This document shows, piece after piece, positions 32,195-43,578 of a stretch of DNA of 64,000 nt. The position numbers and the translations under genes are program-made. Location: the NCBI RefSeq assembly GCF_031143425.1, contig NC_090447.1, positions 131,087,106-131,151,105 on the forward strand. Direction: 5' to 3'. The DNA comes from Pleurodeles waltl (taxonomy: Eukaryota > Chordata > Amphibia > Caudata > Salamandridae). Below the pieces are notes generated by a model. The model ran no database searches. It was given only the letters and a program-made list of their open reading frames with translations, and had not been told where the DNA came from. Every line of letters begins with the position of its first letter. The stretch's first letter is position 1.

Positions 32195-33831
32195 ATAGTA
32201 ATGTGGTTTATATGTCCTGACAGTGAAATACTGCCAACTTCGTTTTTCACTGTTGCAAGGCCTGTCTCTCTCATAGGATAACATGGGGGCTACCTTTAAA
32301 TATGATTAAAGTATAGATTCCCCTAGAGAGTAGATGGCCATGTGGAGTTTGGGGTCCCTGAACTCACAATTTAAAAATACATCTTTTAGTAAAGTTGATT
32401 TTAAGATTGTGCGTTTGAAAATGCCACTTTTAGAAAGTGAGCATTTTCTTGCTTAAACCATTCTGTGACTCTGCCTTGTTTGTGGATTCCCTGTCTGGGT
32501 CAGTTTGACAGTTTGGTTGTTTTTCACCTCGCACTAGACAGTGACACATAGGGGGCTGGGGTGTAACCTGCATTTCCTGATTAGCCATCTCTGCTAGGAG
32601 GGAGGGGTGGAGTGGTCACTCTCATCTGAAAGGACTGTGCATGCCTCTGACAATGCCGGCTCCAACCCCCTGGTGTGTGTTTGAGGCCTTGCCTGGGCAA
32701 GGCAGGATTTCACAAGTAGGTGTGAGTCCCCTTTGTGGAAAGGTGACTTCAAAGACTAAAATGGGTATAAGAAGGGCACCCAAATCTACAGACTTCAGAA
32801 ACACTTCTGGAACCAAGAGGAACCTCTGCCTGGAGAAGAGCTGATAGCTGAGGAAGAAGTGCTGCCCTGCCTGTGACTGTGCTTTGTGGAGCTTTCCTGC
32901 AGTGCTGCTTCTGCCAGAGTAAGAGGGCAAAGACTGGATTTTGTATGCCTTCCATCTTGTGAAGAAATCTCCAAGGGCTTGATTTAGAGCTTGCCTCCTG
33001 TTGTTTGAAGTCTCAGGGACAGGAAAGACTTCTCTCTGCCAGCACCTGGAGTCTCTGGAGAGACTTCTGCTCTGACAAGTGGTGCCCTATCCAGTCCCTT
33101 GAAAGGAAAGCTGGTGGAAATCCAAGGAAATCGACTTCTGACGACTTCGGACCGACGCCGCTGCTGAATCCGGTAACGCCGCCTGCACCTGACGCCGTGA
33201 CCTTTGCTGGAACACGACGCTCTTCGCAGGCCCGACGCCGCAGCAGCCTCGCTGAAGCCCGGGACTCCATGGAAGTCGCCGCACCACGTCGTGACCAACG
33301 CCGCTCGAAGTGCACAGATTCAACGTTTCGCACAGAAGCCGTGATTCCCGACTTCGCGCATCGGCTTGTTTTCACTCTTCACCAAAGGTACTGTACTTGG
33401 GGGTCTACACGACTCCGTGTCCAGCGCCGCTGGTGTCGGCTTGTTGGGAATGACTCCGTCACGACGCCGTGTTAACATTTCATCGAAGCATTTTTGTTTC
33501 TAAGCGCTATTTTTGAGTTTAATCTTTAAAAACTCATAACTTTACTTGTGTATGTCGGATTTTTGTTGTTTTGGTCTTGTTTTGTTTAGATAAATATTTC
33601 CTATTTTTCTAAAAATTGTGACTTTTTGCAGTGTTCTCATTAAGTTACTGTGTGTGTTGTTACAAATACTTTACACCTAGCGCTCTGAGGTTAAGTCTTC
33701 TACTCTGCCAAGCTACCAAGGGGGTAAGCAGGGGTTAGCTGAGGGTGATTCTCTTTTACCCTGACTAGAGTGAGGGTCCTTGCTTGAACAGGGGGTAATC
33801 TGCCTGTCAACCAAAGACCCCATTTCTAACA

Positions 33832-34108
33832 GTGGCACAATCAGTGCTGCAGGCCCACTAGTAGCATTTATTCTACAGGCCCTGGGCACACATAGTGCAC
33901 TCTAGTAGGGACTTATAAGTACATTAAATAGCCCAATTGGGTAAGATCCAATGTTACCATGTTTAAAGGGAGAGAGCATGTGCACTTTAGCACTAGTTAG
34001 CAGTGGTAAAGTGTGCAGAGTCTAAAAATCAGCAAAAACAGTAACCAAAAGTGGAGGGATGCAGGCAAAAAGTTAGGGGTGACCACCTTAAGGCTGTCAG
34101 GTCTAACA
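33832..34108 (-). mobile_element. Gypsy 5' LTR, first 277 bases
   Basis: Starts TGTTAGACCTGACAGCC at 34108. It is separated from the rest of the LTR (22693 downward) by the solo LTR, and its first five bases on the left (GTGGC) are the duplicated target. Confidence 0.85.
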
Positions 34109-34113
34109 TGCAC

Positions 34114-35410
34114 TTTGCACTATAGCAGCAACAGCCCAAGGTGACCATCAGGGCGAAACTCCAGCGATGACCATCTGCGACGCATGACCGGACCTTCGTG
34201 CTACAGCAATGACCGTCCATGACACCTGGCCTGCTCTTTGCACTATAACGATGACCATCTGCAAAGCTCCCCATGCTTCTTGAGACCTTCTATACCCTGA
34301 ACTGTACTATTCATGCCAGACACTGAGAAGGAAACTTTTTCTGCTGGGCTATCTTGGTCCCTGTATCTGGCCCACAGTCCATAGTGGTTGACCTGAACTT
34401 GTGACTTTTCCCTAGACTAGCACAACCGGATGACAGCGAATTGCACTTTGTGGGTTTCGTCGATATACTTAGCTAAAGCTATAAAACTGCATATCTCTGG
34501 TTCTACTGATTGAACATTTGTCATTCTGACATCATTTTATTTATTGGAATGTACTTTATTTTACTAAGTTGGTGTGGGATTTTGCTTGTTTTGTGTTTTC
34601 ACTCTATTACTGTGTGTGTGCTGCATAAACACCTAGGGGGTCATTCCGACCCCGGCGGTCAAAGACCGCCGGGGCCGGGGTCGGCGGGAGCACCGCCAAC
34701 AGGCTGGCGGTGCTCCCCAGGGTATTCTGACCGCGGCGGTTCAGGCGTGGCCAGAAAGGGAAAACCGGCGGTCTCCCGCCGGTTTTCCGCTGCCCTGTAG
34801 AATCCTCCATGGTGGCGCAGCTTGCTGCGCCGCCATGGGGATTCTGACCCCCATACCGCCATCCTGTTCCTGGCGGCTTCGGCCGCCAGGAACAGGATGG
34901 CGGTATGGGGTGTCGTGGGGCCCCTGGGGGCCCCTGCAGTGCCCATGCTAATGGCATGGGCACTGCAGGGGCCCCCGTAAGAGGGCCCCACCCTGAATTT
35001 CAGTGTCTGCTTAGCAGACACTGAAATTCGCGACGGGTGCTACTGCACCCGTCGCACATCCTCCACTCCGCCAGCTCCATTCGGAGCCGGCATCCTCATG
35101 GAGGGGTGTTTCCCACTGGGCTGGCGGGCGGCCTTTTGGCGGTCGCCCGCCAGCCCAGTGGGAAACCCAGAATACCCGCGGCGGTATTTTGACTGCGCAG
35201 CGGTATTCTGGCGGTTCCCTCCAGGCGGGCGGCTCCCGCCGCCCGCCGGGGTCAGAATGACCCTCTTAATACTTTGCATCTTACTTAAGCCTGACTGCTT
35301 TTGTTCCAAACTAACAGAGGGTTAAGCGCAGGATAATTTAGTGCCTTTTGGAGTTTACCTTGATGAGGGTTGTGGTTGCTGCTTTTGAAGGGTCTTTATC
35401 CCCCTCAATC
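34114..35410 (+). mobile_element. Outer LTR, right part
   Basis: Continuation of 15800-16765. After removing the MITE at 34636-35265 it reads 'gtgtgtgtgctgcataaac' then 'atactttgcatctta' and 'aagcctgactgct', the same 3' LTR block found near 16900 (as complement) and 33660. The 3' border is probably near 35410 ('gtttcctaca'), but this is uncertain. Confidence 0.55.
34636..35265. mobile_element. 630-bp Harbinger-type MITE
   Basis: Ends GGGGGTCATTCCGACCCCGG / GAGGGTCATTCTGACCCCGG read inward; flanks CTA and TTA, a one-mismatch duplication. The interior has GGCGGT words and several strong hairpins, including 34918-34976 ('gcatgggcactgcaggggcc'), shared with 17143-17730. Confidence 0.85.
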
Positions 35411-36020
35411 AAAAAAGAAAGTTTCCTACAGGTGCAGTTTGACAAATCTTTGCAAAAGTTCCCAAACAACAGTCTCATCAACTCAGGTTCTTCCTGGAAA
35501 GTTTTGGGGTGATCCGTCAAGTTGGAGGCTGAGAAAAAGGCACGTTCCAAATGCGCTTTCCTTATGCAATTTTTCATAGGACAATTGAACAGCAATGCCT
35601 CAAAAATAGCTCAATGGAATTATACCTAATTTGGCAAAAAAAAAGATCTTGAACAAGAAAGCATGCTTTTTGTGATCTGATGTAAATCCATTCAGTAGCT
35701 TTGAGAAACTAAGGATTAAAATGTATGTAGGTGTAAATACATATAAAATATATAGAGAAACAGATCCAACAGATCAAAAGATAAGCATTTCATTGGCTTC
35801 CACAACATCAACATGGATGTTGCAGCAGCCATTTTAGGACTCAAGGACTCAGACCCCTGTTCTGTAAAAGGATGTAAAAAACATATGGGGACAGGGAAGA
35901 GATACCCTGCACCCCAGATACCTAGGCCTAGTGGTATTTGTCACTCAGGACCAAATCATAATGTTTTTTAACACTACTGCAGATCCATGGAAGATTAAGA
36001 GATCTGTCGTCCTGTTAAAG
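35411..36020. other. No feature recognised
   Basis: AT-rich, no motif-bearing frame and no repeat border. Confidence 0.5.
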
Positions 36021-36029
36021 AAAATATTA

Positions 36030-36460
36030 GCCCTCCTAGGTGGGCCAGGGCCTGAGGAGTTGGTGCAAGTGTTAAGCATACATTTTGGGGAGGAGGTGTG
36101 TGACACCCCTCCCTGACCCATTTTAAGCTCCCAAGGGTACCCCATCCCCCAGGGCCACTTTCATTATCATGTACAGGGGCAGTGCAGCCCCCTCAGTGGA
36201 TGATTATAAGCCTTGGGGATTCCATCCCTCAGAGTGATTTGAGCTTTATAGGGAGGTGGCATGTGCCACCCGTCCCTGAGCCATTATTTGGCCCCGGGAC
36301 CCCATCTCCTGGTGCCAAAGCAATTTGTAATTTGGAAGGGTGCTGTGCATCACCTGACCTACATTATAGACCCTCTTCCCCCTAGGATGGAAACATTTTG
36401 TTTAATTAGGGAGGGTAGTGAGGCCCTAGGGACCCCATCCTACAGGTACTGATGATATGC
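36030..36460. repeat. Degenerate ~120-bp tandem repeat
   Basis: Three or four diverged units share 'gggaggtggcatgtgccacc' - 'ccctgagccatt' - 'gggaccccatc' in order (about 36090, 36255, 36410). Non-coding. Confidence 0.5.
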
Positions 36461-38129
36461 AGCGTTCTGGGGCCATGCGTTGTTCTTTACAAGGGCTAGT
36501 GCAAGCAGAGAATACAAATCTTATTTTTTGCTCTCACTTGCCCAGGAAGTAAGCACAGTTTTACTCCCACTCAGCGGGAGCAGAGAAGCAAGATGCTCCC
36601 ATCAGACAGGTGCAAAGCAATAGAGCCATATCCAATTGCACCCAGGATGGATGCTGGCTGGGGAGCTGCCAGGGGATATGGGATCCTTGAGGCTCCCCCA
36701 TGTGGCTCTAACATTTAAAAAGGTGTGGGTTTCCCAGGTGGCACTGGAGCAAATAGGGAAAAATAGAAAATGGCCAGCTCCCTCCTGCACCTAGGCTGGG
36801 TGCTGGCGGGAAGGCAGCAACGGCAGCAGGGGCATTGGGGATCCTCACAAAGCCACAATGTGTACATAAGGTTTTGGTGTCTCTGGTGGGACCTGTGATT
36901 AAATAAATAATACAAAAGCGAACATTTATCATTCACTGCTGCTGGCAAGGAGCACCCCATAATGTTCTGTGTGGACTTTTAATTTTTTTTTTTTATCCTG
37001 GTGGTGGCCCTAGAATTGGCAGAGGCACCACCAAGCATTTTCTTTAGTGCTGTTGAGGGTTTCAGAGAGCTCAAAGTAATCGCAGTAAGTCATTGAACCC
37101 ATGACTTCTGGAGAGTTTACCATTATTTTTAAAGCTCTCCGAGCTGGAGATGTATGCTCTTCAGCTGGAGTGCAAGGACCCCTTGTGGATAGTGCTTTGG
37201 CTGCAATTTGTGACCTGAAATTTGTTTTAACAACAACCCAAAGACGTGTTTACGGTTGTTTAAAAAAATGCTTTATCAAATATAGTTTGTGACTATAAGT
37301 AATATCAAAGATTGCAATTTGTGTATTCATTAAATATGCTCTTTTTATAGATGTTGGTGACTTTTTGACAAAGTCAATAAGTCTGCTGCATATATATTGA
37401 TGTGCTCACCTCTTGACAATAGGCCCGCCTTTTACATTTCTGTATTTAAAAAATAGTGGGGTTGGTGGCGACAGGTGATTGGCCTGTGCCCATTGGGCAA
37501 AGGAGGTTTGTACTTGGAAGGGTATTGCACAGTAATGCACATCTAATCTTATATTTAAAAAGCATACAAATACACTGAAAAAAACAAAGGTTAAAGTGAT
37601 GTTATAGTTAGGAATTGAAACAATATCCTGCTTCACATTTCAAAATAATTAGAAATTAATTGGAAAAACAATGGCTAAACGGATATTATAATTATGTGAA
37701 ACTGTCAGTTGAAGCATAACATTTTAAACTAATGAAAACACTGAAATTCACCAGGAACAGTGACCTCAAGTAACTATAACTTGTGCCCTATAATAATGAT
37801 AACTCACACCATCTCCAAGCAATGCTAATTACCTCACTCATGACATGCTCTATGAGATCATTGATAACATCACAACAACACTCTGCATGGCAGGGTTGCA
37901 AGGGCATAACTTCCTGCTGACATTGTTTAAGAGAAGCACAATGTAATACATGACACTTTCTTTTAAGGAAATGGAGGTGTATAGACTTTGAGAACATTTG
38001 TAATGATTAATAAGATCATAAAGCCCATTTGGATTGCTGGATTTTTTGTTTTTGTTAACCATTACAGTTCCTTTTAAGGTCTACCAAGACCTTTTGATTT
38101 TACTAAAGATATATGTATAAAATATTTAC
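36461..38129. other. No feature recognised
   Basis: AT-rich sequence without a supported gene. Frames are short and lack motifs. This and 52211-52981 are the likeliest remnants of non-repetitive host DNA in the window. Confidence 0.45.
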
Positions 38130-39189
38130 TTAACCCATTCGCTGCCAGGCCTTTTGCCCCTCAGGTGCCTAGCCTTTTTTTGGCTGTTTGGGGCAGTTTG
38201 CGCTTAAGCACTCATAACGTTTTGTCCACATAAGCTATCCACGCCAAATTTAAGTCCTTTTTTCCAACATCCTGGGGATTCTAGAAGTACCCACACTTTG
38301 TGGGTTCCCCTGAAGGAGACCAAGAAATCAGCCAAAATACAGCAAAAATTTCATTTTTCTCAAGAAAATGGGAAAAAAAGGGCTGCAGAAGAAGGTTTGT
38401 GGTTTTTACCCTGAAAATGGCATCAACAAAGAGTTTGCGCTGCTAAAATCAACATTTTCCCAGCTTTCAGGAACAGTCAGACTTGAATCAGAAAACCCAA
38501 TTTTTCAACACAATTTTGGCATTTTACTAGAACATACCCCATTTTTACTATTATTTGTGCTTTCAGCCTCCTTCCAGTTAGTGACGGAAATGGGTGTGAA
38601 ACCAATGCTGGATCCCAGAAAGTTAAACATTTCTGAAAAGTAGACAAAATTATGAATTCAGCAAGGGGTAATTTGTGTAGATCCTACAAGGGTTTCCTAC
38701 AGAAAATAATAGCTGGAATAAAAAAATGTTGAAATTGTGATGAAAAAAAAGCAATTTCTCTCCATGTTTTACTCTGTAACTTTTTCCTGCGATGTCAGAT
38801 GTTTCAAAGAAATATACCGTAACGTCTGTTGGACTCTTCTGGTTGCAGGGGTATATAGGGCTTTTAGGTTCATCAAGAACCCTAGGTACACAGAGCCAAT
38901 AAATGAGCTGCACCTTGCAATAGGTTTTCATTCTATACCGGGTATACAGCAATTCAATTGCTGATATATAAAGAGTGAACAATAGGTATCAAGAAAACCT
39001 TTGCATTTTCTAAATGGGCACAAGATAAGGTGTTGAGAAGCAGTGGTTATTTGCACATCTCTGAATTTCGGGGTGCCCATACTAGCATGTAAATTGCAGG
39101 GCATTTGTCAAATAGACGTCTTTTTTACACACTGTCTTGAATTTGAAAGGACAAAATGTGGAGAAAGACAAGGGGCAATAGCACTTGTT

Positions 39190-41290
39190 TTGCTATTGTG
39201 TGTTTCCCCAAGTCTCCCAATAAAAATGGTACCTCACTTGCGGGGGTAGACCCATTGCTTGCGACAGGAAACGCAACATGAACACATCACATTTTCAGAT
39301 TGAAATCTGACGTGTTTTTTGCAAAGTGCCTAGATGTGGATTTTGGCCCCTAGCTCAGCCAGCACCTAGGGAAACCTACCAAACCTGTGCATTTTTAGAA
39401 ACTAGACACCTAGGGGAATCTAGGATGGGGTGACTTGATGGGCTCTCACCAGGTTCCGTCACCCAGAATCCTTTGCAAACCTCAAAATTTGGCCAAAAAA
39501 CACTTTTTCCTCAAATTATGGTAACAGAAAGTTCTGGAATATGACAGCAGTCACAAATTTGCTTCCGCAGACCATTTCCCCAAGTCCCCTGATAAAAATG
39601 ATACTTCACTTGTGTGGGTAGGCCTAGTGCTCGCAACAGGAAATGCCCCCAAACACAACATGGACACATCACATTTTCCCAAAGAAAACAGAGCTGTTTT
39701 TTGCAGAGTGCCAAACTTTGAATCTTGGCCTCTAGCTCAGCCGGCACCTAGGGAAACCTACCAAACCTGTGCATTTTTTAAAACCTAGACAGCTAGGAGA
39801 ATCCAGGATGGGGTGACTTGTTATTTTATGTTATGGTATGTGAATTGACTTATATAGCGCCTAACTACCCAAAGGCCTCATAGCGCTAAAAGGACAACAA
39901 CATGAGCCATTGGCGGGAACAGTAATACCTAAAGGAGCCAGGTTTTGATGGCCTTTCGGAAGTCAAGTTCATGGCTAAGTAAATGTATGCTGAGGGGGAG
40001 GGAATTCCACAGTTTGGCCCCCAATTATCCCATCGTAGTTCCGCCCCAACTGGCTTTTTTAATTTTAGGCAGTGTAGCCAAAGCTGATGTGGGGGATCTA
40101 AGAACCCTCTTGGGCTTATAGAAAGTAGCCAGGCTTTTTAACAAATGAGGACCCCTATTATGTAGTGATCTATGAATGAAGCATAAGGTTATAAATGTTA
40201 TACGTTGCTCCACAGGAAGCCAGTGGAGGGTGGCCAAGGCCGGTTTTGCTGAGGTATGCCTTGGAATGTCTAGTGAGAGGCATGCTGCGGCATTCTGGGC
40301 TACCTGTAATTTCCTAATCATGAAATTGGGGGAACCAACTTGTGGGGCTCTCACCAGGTTCTGTTACCCACAATCCTTTGCAAACCTCAAAATTTGGCCA
40401 AAAAAACACTTTTTCCTCACATTTCGGTGACAGAAAGTTCTGGAAGTTGAGAGGAGCCTCAAATTTCCTTCCACCCAGCATTCCCCGAAGTCTCCCGATA
40501 AAAATGGTACCTCACTTGTGTGGTTAGGCCTAGCGCCCTCGACAGGTGATGCCCCAAAACACAACGTGGACACATCACATTTTCCCAAAGAAAACAGAGA
40601 TGTTTTTTGCAAAGTGCCAAGCTGTGGATTTCGGCCCCTAGGGAAACCTACCAAACCTATGCATTTTTTAAAACTAGACACCTAGGGAAATCCAGGATGG
40701 GGTGACTTGTGGGGCTTTCACCAGGTTCTGTTACCCAGAATACTTTGCAAACCTCCAAATTTGGGCAAAAAACACTTGTTCCTCACACTTCGGTGACAGA
40801 AAGTTCTGGAAGCTGAGAGGAGCCACAAATTTCCTTCTACCCAACGTTTCCCCAGGTCTCCCAATAAAAATGGTACCTCACTTGTTTGGGTAGGCATAGT
40901 ACCCGCAAAAGGAAATGCCTCAAAACACTATCTGTACATATCAAAATTATCAAATACAAAACTACCTGTTTTTGCGGGGATGGGCACCTGCGTTTTGGGG
41001 TCTGGGCTCAGCAGCCACACAGGGAAACCTACCTAACCCAGACATTTCTGAAAACTAGACACCCAAGGGAGTCCATGGAGGTGTGCCTTGCGTGGATCCT
41101 CTAGTGTTTTCTTACCCAGAATCTTCAGCAAAGCTCAAATTTAGCTAAAAAAAATCAAACTTTTCCCACATTTCTGTGAGGGATCACTGCACCGGGACAA
41201 ATTTCCTACCACTCAACGTTCCCCTTAGTCTCCTGGTAAAAATGATACCTCACTTGTGTAGGTAGGCCAAGTGCCTGTGACAGGGAAGAG
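39190..41290. repeat. ~370-bp tandem array, five units
   Basis: The block 'cccaataaaaatggtacctc' recurs near 39213, 39586, 40493, 40858 and 41230, each followed by 'aaacacaacatgga...', 'gggaaacctaccaaac' and 'aactagacacctaggg...'. Spacing is 365-390 bp once the LINE insertion at 39822-40337 is removed. Confidence 0.85.
39822..40337 (-). mobile_element. 5'-truncated CR1/L2-like LINE in the array
   Basis: The minus frame 40354-40025 reads RKLQVAQNAAACLSL, then LHWLPVEQRITFITLCFIHRSL and LHNRG, the typical C-terminal block of L2/CR1-clade LINE proteins. It is followed by a 3' tail with 'tagcgctatgaggc' and 'gcgctatataagtcaatt', ending in 'aacataaaataa'. The flanks 'acttg' (39817-39821) and 'cttgt' (40338 on) look like a short target duplication. 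Confidence 0.75.
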
Positions 41291-41819
41291 CCAAAAACAT
41301 GTCAAAACTGAGGAGGAAGCAAAGCAGGTCCAAAAGGGCAGTTGGAAAAAAAATATTTTTAGGCTGACAAGTGGGGCAGACTTTTTATCAGTATAGATGA
41401 GACACTGCTGGGTGGTAGGAATTTTGTGGATTTCTGCAGATTCCGGAAGGTTCCATAAAAAAAAACAGGGAAAAATGTGTGATTTCTAGCAAATTTGGAG
41501 GTTTGCAGGGTATTGTGGGTGAGAAAATGGTTTGTGTTGCATGTGAAGCACAACATCCTGGACTCACCCAGATGTTTAGTTTTCAGATGTGTCTAGGTCT
41601 TGTGGATTTTTCTACCTGGCAGCGTCCCAAAGTCGAAAAAGTGCAGCCCTCACCATTCCAGTGGGACGAAATGATCAAATGTCCTCTTGCTTGCCGTGGG
41701 ATAAGATATTTTAGTGTGCGGGGGAGAGCTGAAAGACTGTTACCCTCTTTAGTTGGGGTGGGGCCATAACCAGGCCCATACTGGTTGGTAGCCACCACCC
41801 CATTATTTTTAGTTTTGTT

Positions 41820-42640
41820 TTTAATTCCCTGGCATCTAGTAGACTTTCTGCCCCCTAGGAGTGTGGATCAGGGGTAATTGCCCTATCTGCCCACTGGTGG
41901 GAAGAACAACTTTGGCCCCATTTATTTGGGTTGGGGGTATGGCCATACCCCCACCCTCTTATTTTGAAAAAACAATCTTCCTTGGTCTCTGGTGGGCTTT
42001 CTGCCCTCCTTGGGGGCAGATGGGCCTTCCAAAAATAGTCCGATCTGCCCCCAAGGAGGGCAGATATGGGCAACAGTAATGTGCCCCCATGTGGAGTGAC
42101 CATTGCCCAAGAGGCTGCCCCCCCAAAAAAAACACACACACCAATCTCTGGTGCCTAAGTGGTTTCTGCCCCCGGCACAAGTTTGGTCTAATAGAAATGT
42201 TCTGATCTGCCCCCAAGGGGAGCAGAAATGGCCTAAAATAAATTTGGCCCCCAGTTGAATGACCCTTGCTTAAGGGGTCGCTCCCCATCTATAAAAAAAA
42301 ATGAAGTAAACAAAAAAAATATCCCTGGTGTCTAGGGGTTTCTGCCCCCCGTGGGGACATCAGCCTAATTATAATAGGCCGATCTGCCCCGGGGGGCAGA
42401 AAAGCCCTAAAAATATTTTTGCACCCTGGGAGCGACCCTTTCCCCAGGTGCCTCTCCCCTCATTCAATAATGTAAAAAAAAAAAGAAATCCCTGGTGTCT
42501 AGTGGTTTCTGCCCCCCTTGGGGGCAGATTGGCCTAATAAAATAATAGGCCGATCTGCCCCTCTTGGCCTAAAAGTAATTTTGTCCCCCGGGGAGCGACC
42601 CTTGCCCAAGGGGTTGCTCACCACATGACAATGACCTGAA
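41820..42640. repeat. ~171-bp tandem array, about five units
   Basis: 'ccgatctgcccc' recurs near 42038, 42208, 42379 and 42551, with 'ccctggtgtctagtggtttctgcccc' type sequence between. The unit is partly palindromic (a 'ctgcccccttgggggcag' core). Confidence 0.8.
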
Positions 42641-43020
42641 AAAAGCAAACTCCTCGGTGTCTAGTGGGCATTTCTGCTGCCCGATCGCACCGCAATCGGG
42701 CAGCAGAAATGCTGAGAAAGACATCAAAGGAAAGGAAAGGCCTTTCCTTTCCTTTGATGCCTCTATCGGCCCCTCCACATGATCGGAGGAGAAATGCAAA
42801 AGCATTTCTGCTCTGATCGGCGCTGGAAGCTGAGCTTCCAACGCAGAGGAGCAGGCCTCTGATGAGGTCAGCGCCCGATCGCTCACTGATGTCATCAGAT
42901 GCCATGGGGGGGGCAGGGGAATGAGGGTGGAAGGGGAAGCGATTCCCCTTCCATCCCTGAACTGGGGGCGCTGAGTCGAGGATCATGAGGTTAGTGCTAG
43001 CGCTCCCCCTTTGAGCCAGT

Positions 43021-43090
43021 CCAAGGACATAACGGTTACGTCCTTGGCGCCTCAACGCCGTAGCCAAGGACATAACTGTTACGTCCTTGG
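43021..43090. repeat. Twin 27-bp palindromes at the right end of the TTAA element
   Basis: Two copies of a near-perfect palindrome ('ccaaggacataac' + 'ggttacgtccttgg') at 43021-43047 and 43064-43090, just inside the right terminus. The left terminus lacks them. Confidence 0.7.
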
Positions 43091-43164
43091 CTGCGAAGGT
43101 GTTAAAGGGACTTTCAACCACCTCTTAGCATCCATTGGTCTGTTAATATGCCACTCACATTTTG

Positions 43165-43310
43165 CTTCCACTCACTTCAGCATACAGCATGGGAAAATGA
43201 GCCAGCCCACTTTATCCCCTGATTAACTTCACTATGAGTGACTGCATTTTGCTCTTTCACAATGAGCACATCCGCACACAAGGTAGTTCCCTTCAGTATC
43301 AATGTTTTGG
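43165..43310 (+). repeat. Dispersed repeat shared with 52050-52210
   Basis: Both copies contain 'ttcactatgagt', 'ttcacaatgagcacatcc' and 'gt(a/c)cccttcagt(a/g)tca' in the same order and orientation. Non-coding, borders unclear. Confidence 0.6.
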
Positions 43311-43572
43311 TTTCTGCTTTATAATTACTTTAGTGCTGTCTTTGTGTTTAAAGTCTGAGGTGAAAGCAGAACCGTTCTACCAGATGTGAGCACAGGCCAT
43401 ATTCCACACATTATCAGTCCATGCCTCCTGTCAATGCTGTTGCAAATTCTTTTTGAAGTGTCCTTTGTTTATCTGACTGCTGTTGTTTCACAACATACCA
43501 GACTGTGCCCTTGAAAACGTTCTGTATTAAGTTATTCTCTTTTTTATAATGCTTTTTTTTTTAATACCAGAT

Positions 43573-43578
43573 TTTATT
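43573..43578 (-). terminator. L1 poly(A) signal
   Basis: AATAAA on the minus strand (context CCAATAAAATCTGG), a few bases before the A-tail. Confidence 0.7.

Larger units (their letters stand above)
22694..33831 (+). mobile_element. Solo LTR (2.1 kb) split by H2
   Basis: Starts TGTTGGACTTTTGC at 22694 and ends CATTTCTAACA at 33831, with a 5-bp duplication GTGGC (22689-22693, 33832-33836). Without H2 (23172-32194) and its extra ATA, the LTR is about 2,112 bp. There is no internal retroelement region, so this is a solo LTR left by LTR-LTR recombination. The right part (32195-33831) includes TATA-like GGGTATAAGAAG (32762-32773) and a CGACGC-rich stretch (33130-33480) whose long open frames have no protein-family match. 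Confidence 0.88.
16766..34108 (-). mobile_element. Ty3/gypsy element with IN before RT (Gmr1-like), with nested insertions
   Basis: Ends are TGTTAG...CTAACA with a perfect 5-bp duplication TGCAC (16761-16765, 34109-34113). Minus-strand order: 5' LTR (34108-33832, interrupted, then 22693 to about 21600), gag remnant, protease, integrase, start of reverse transcriptase, 3' LTR. Integrase upstream of reverse transcriptase is the pol order that defines Gmr1-like Ty3/gypsy elements. Two deletions removed the 5' LTR end, primer site and 5' gag (junction near 21600), and most of RT, all RNase H and the 5' part of the 3' LTR (junction near 18661). Inserted later: the solo LTR with H2, and the MITE at 17143. 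Confidence 0.88.
38134..43101. mobile_element. 4.97-kb non-autonomous element flanked by TTAA
   Basis: TTAA at 38130-38133 and 43102-43105. Termini CCCATTCGCTGCCAGG and, inward from the right, CACCTTCGCAGCCAAGG are imperfect inverted repeats. TTAA targets and CCC/CAC-type ends are characteristic of piggyBac-like transposons, so this is a candidate non-autonomous piggyBac relative. The interior has no transposase frame. It consists of unique left sequence, a ~370-bp tandem array, a ~171-bp tandem array and hairpins near the right end. Confidence 0.6.

Noticed and set aside
33005..33475. 156-codon frame with Arg/Ser/Pro composition
   Set aside because: Sits in the CGACGC-rich leader of the solo LTR; no family motif; overlapping frames on the other strand are equally long.
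35931..38060. Host exons in the quietest region of the window
   Set aside because: Frames are under 80 codons, lack motifs and lack paired splice sites with coding continuity.
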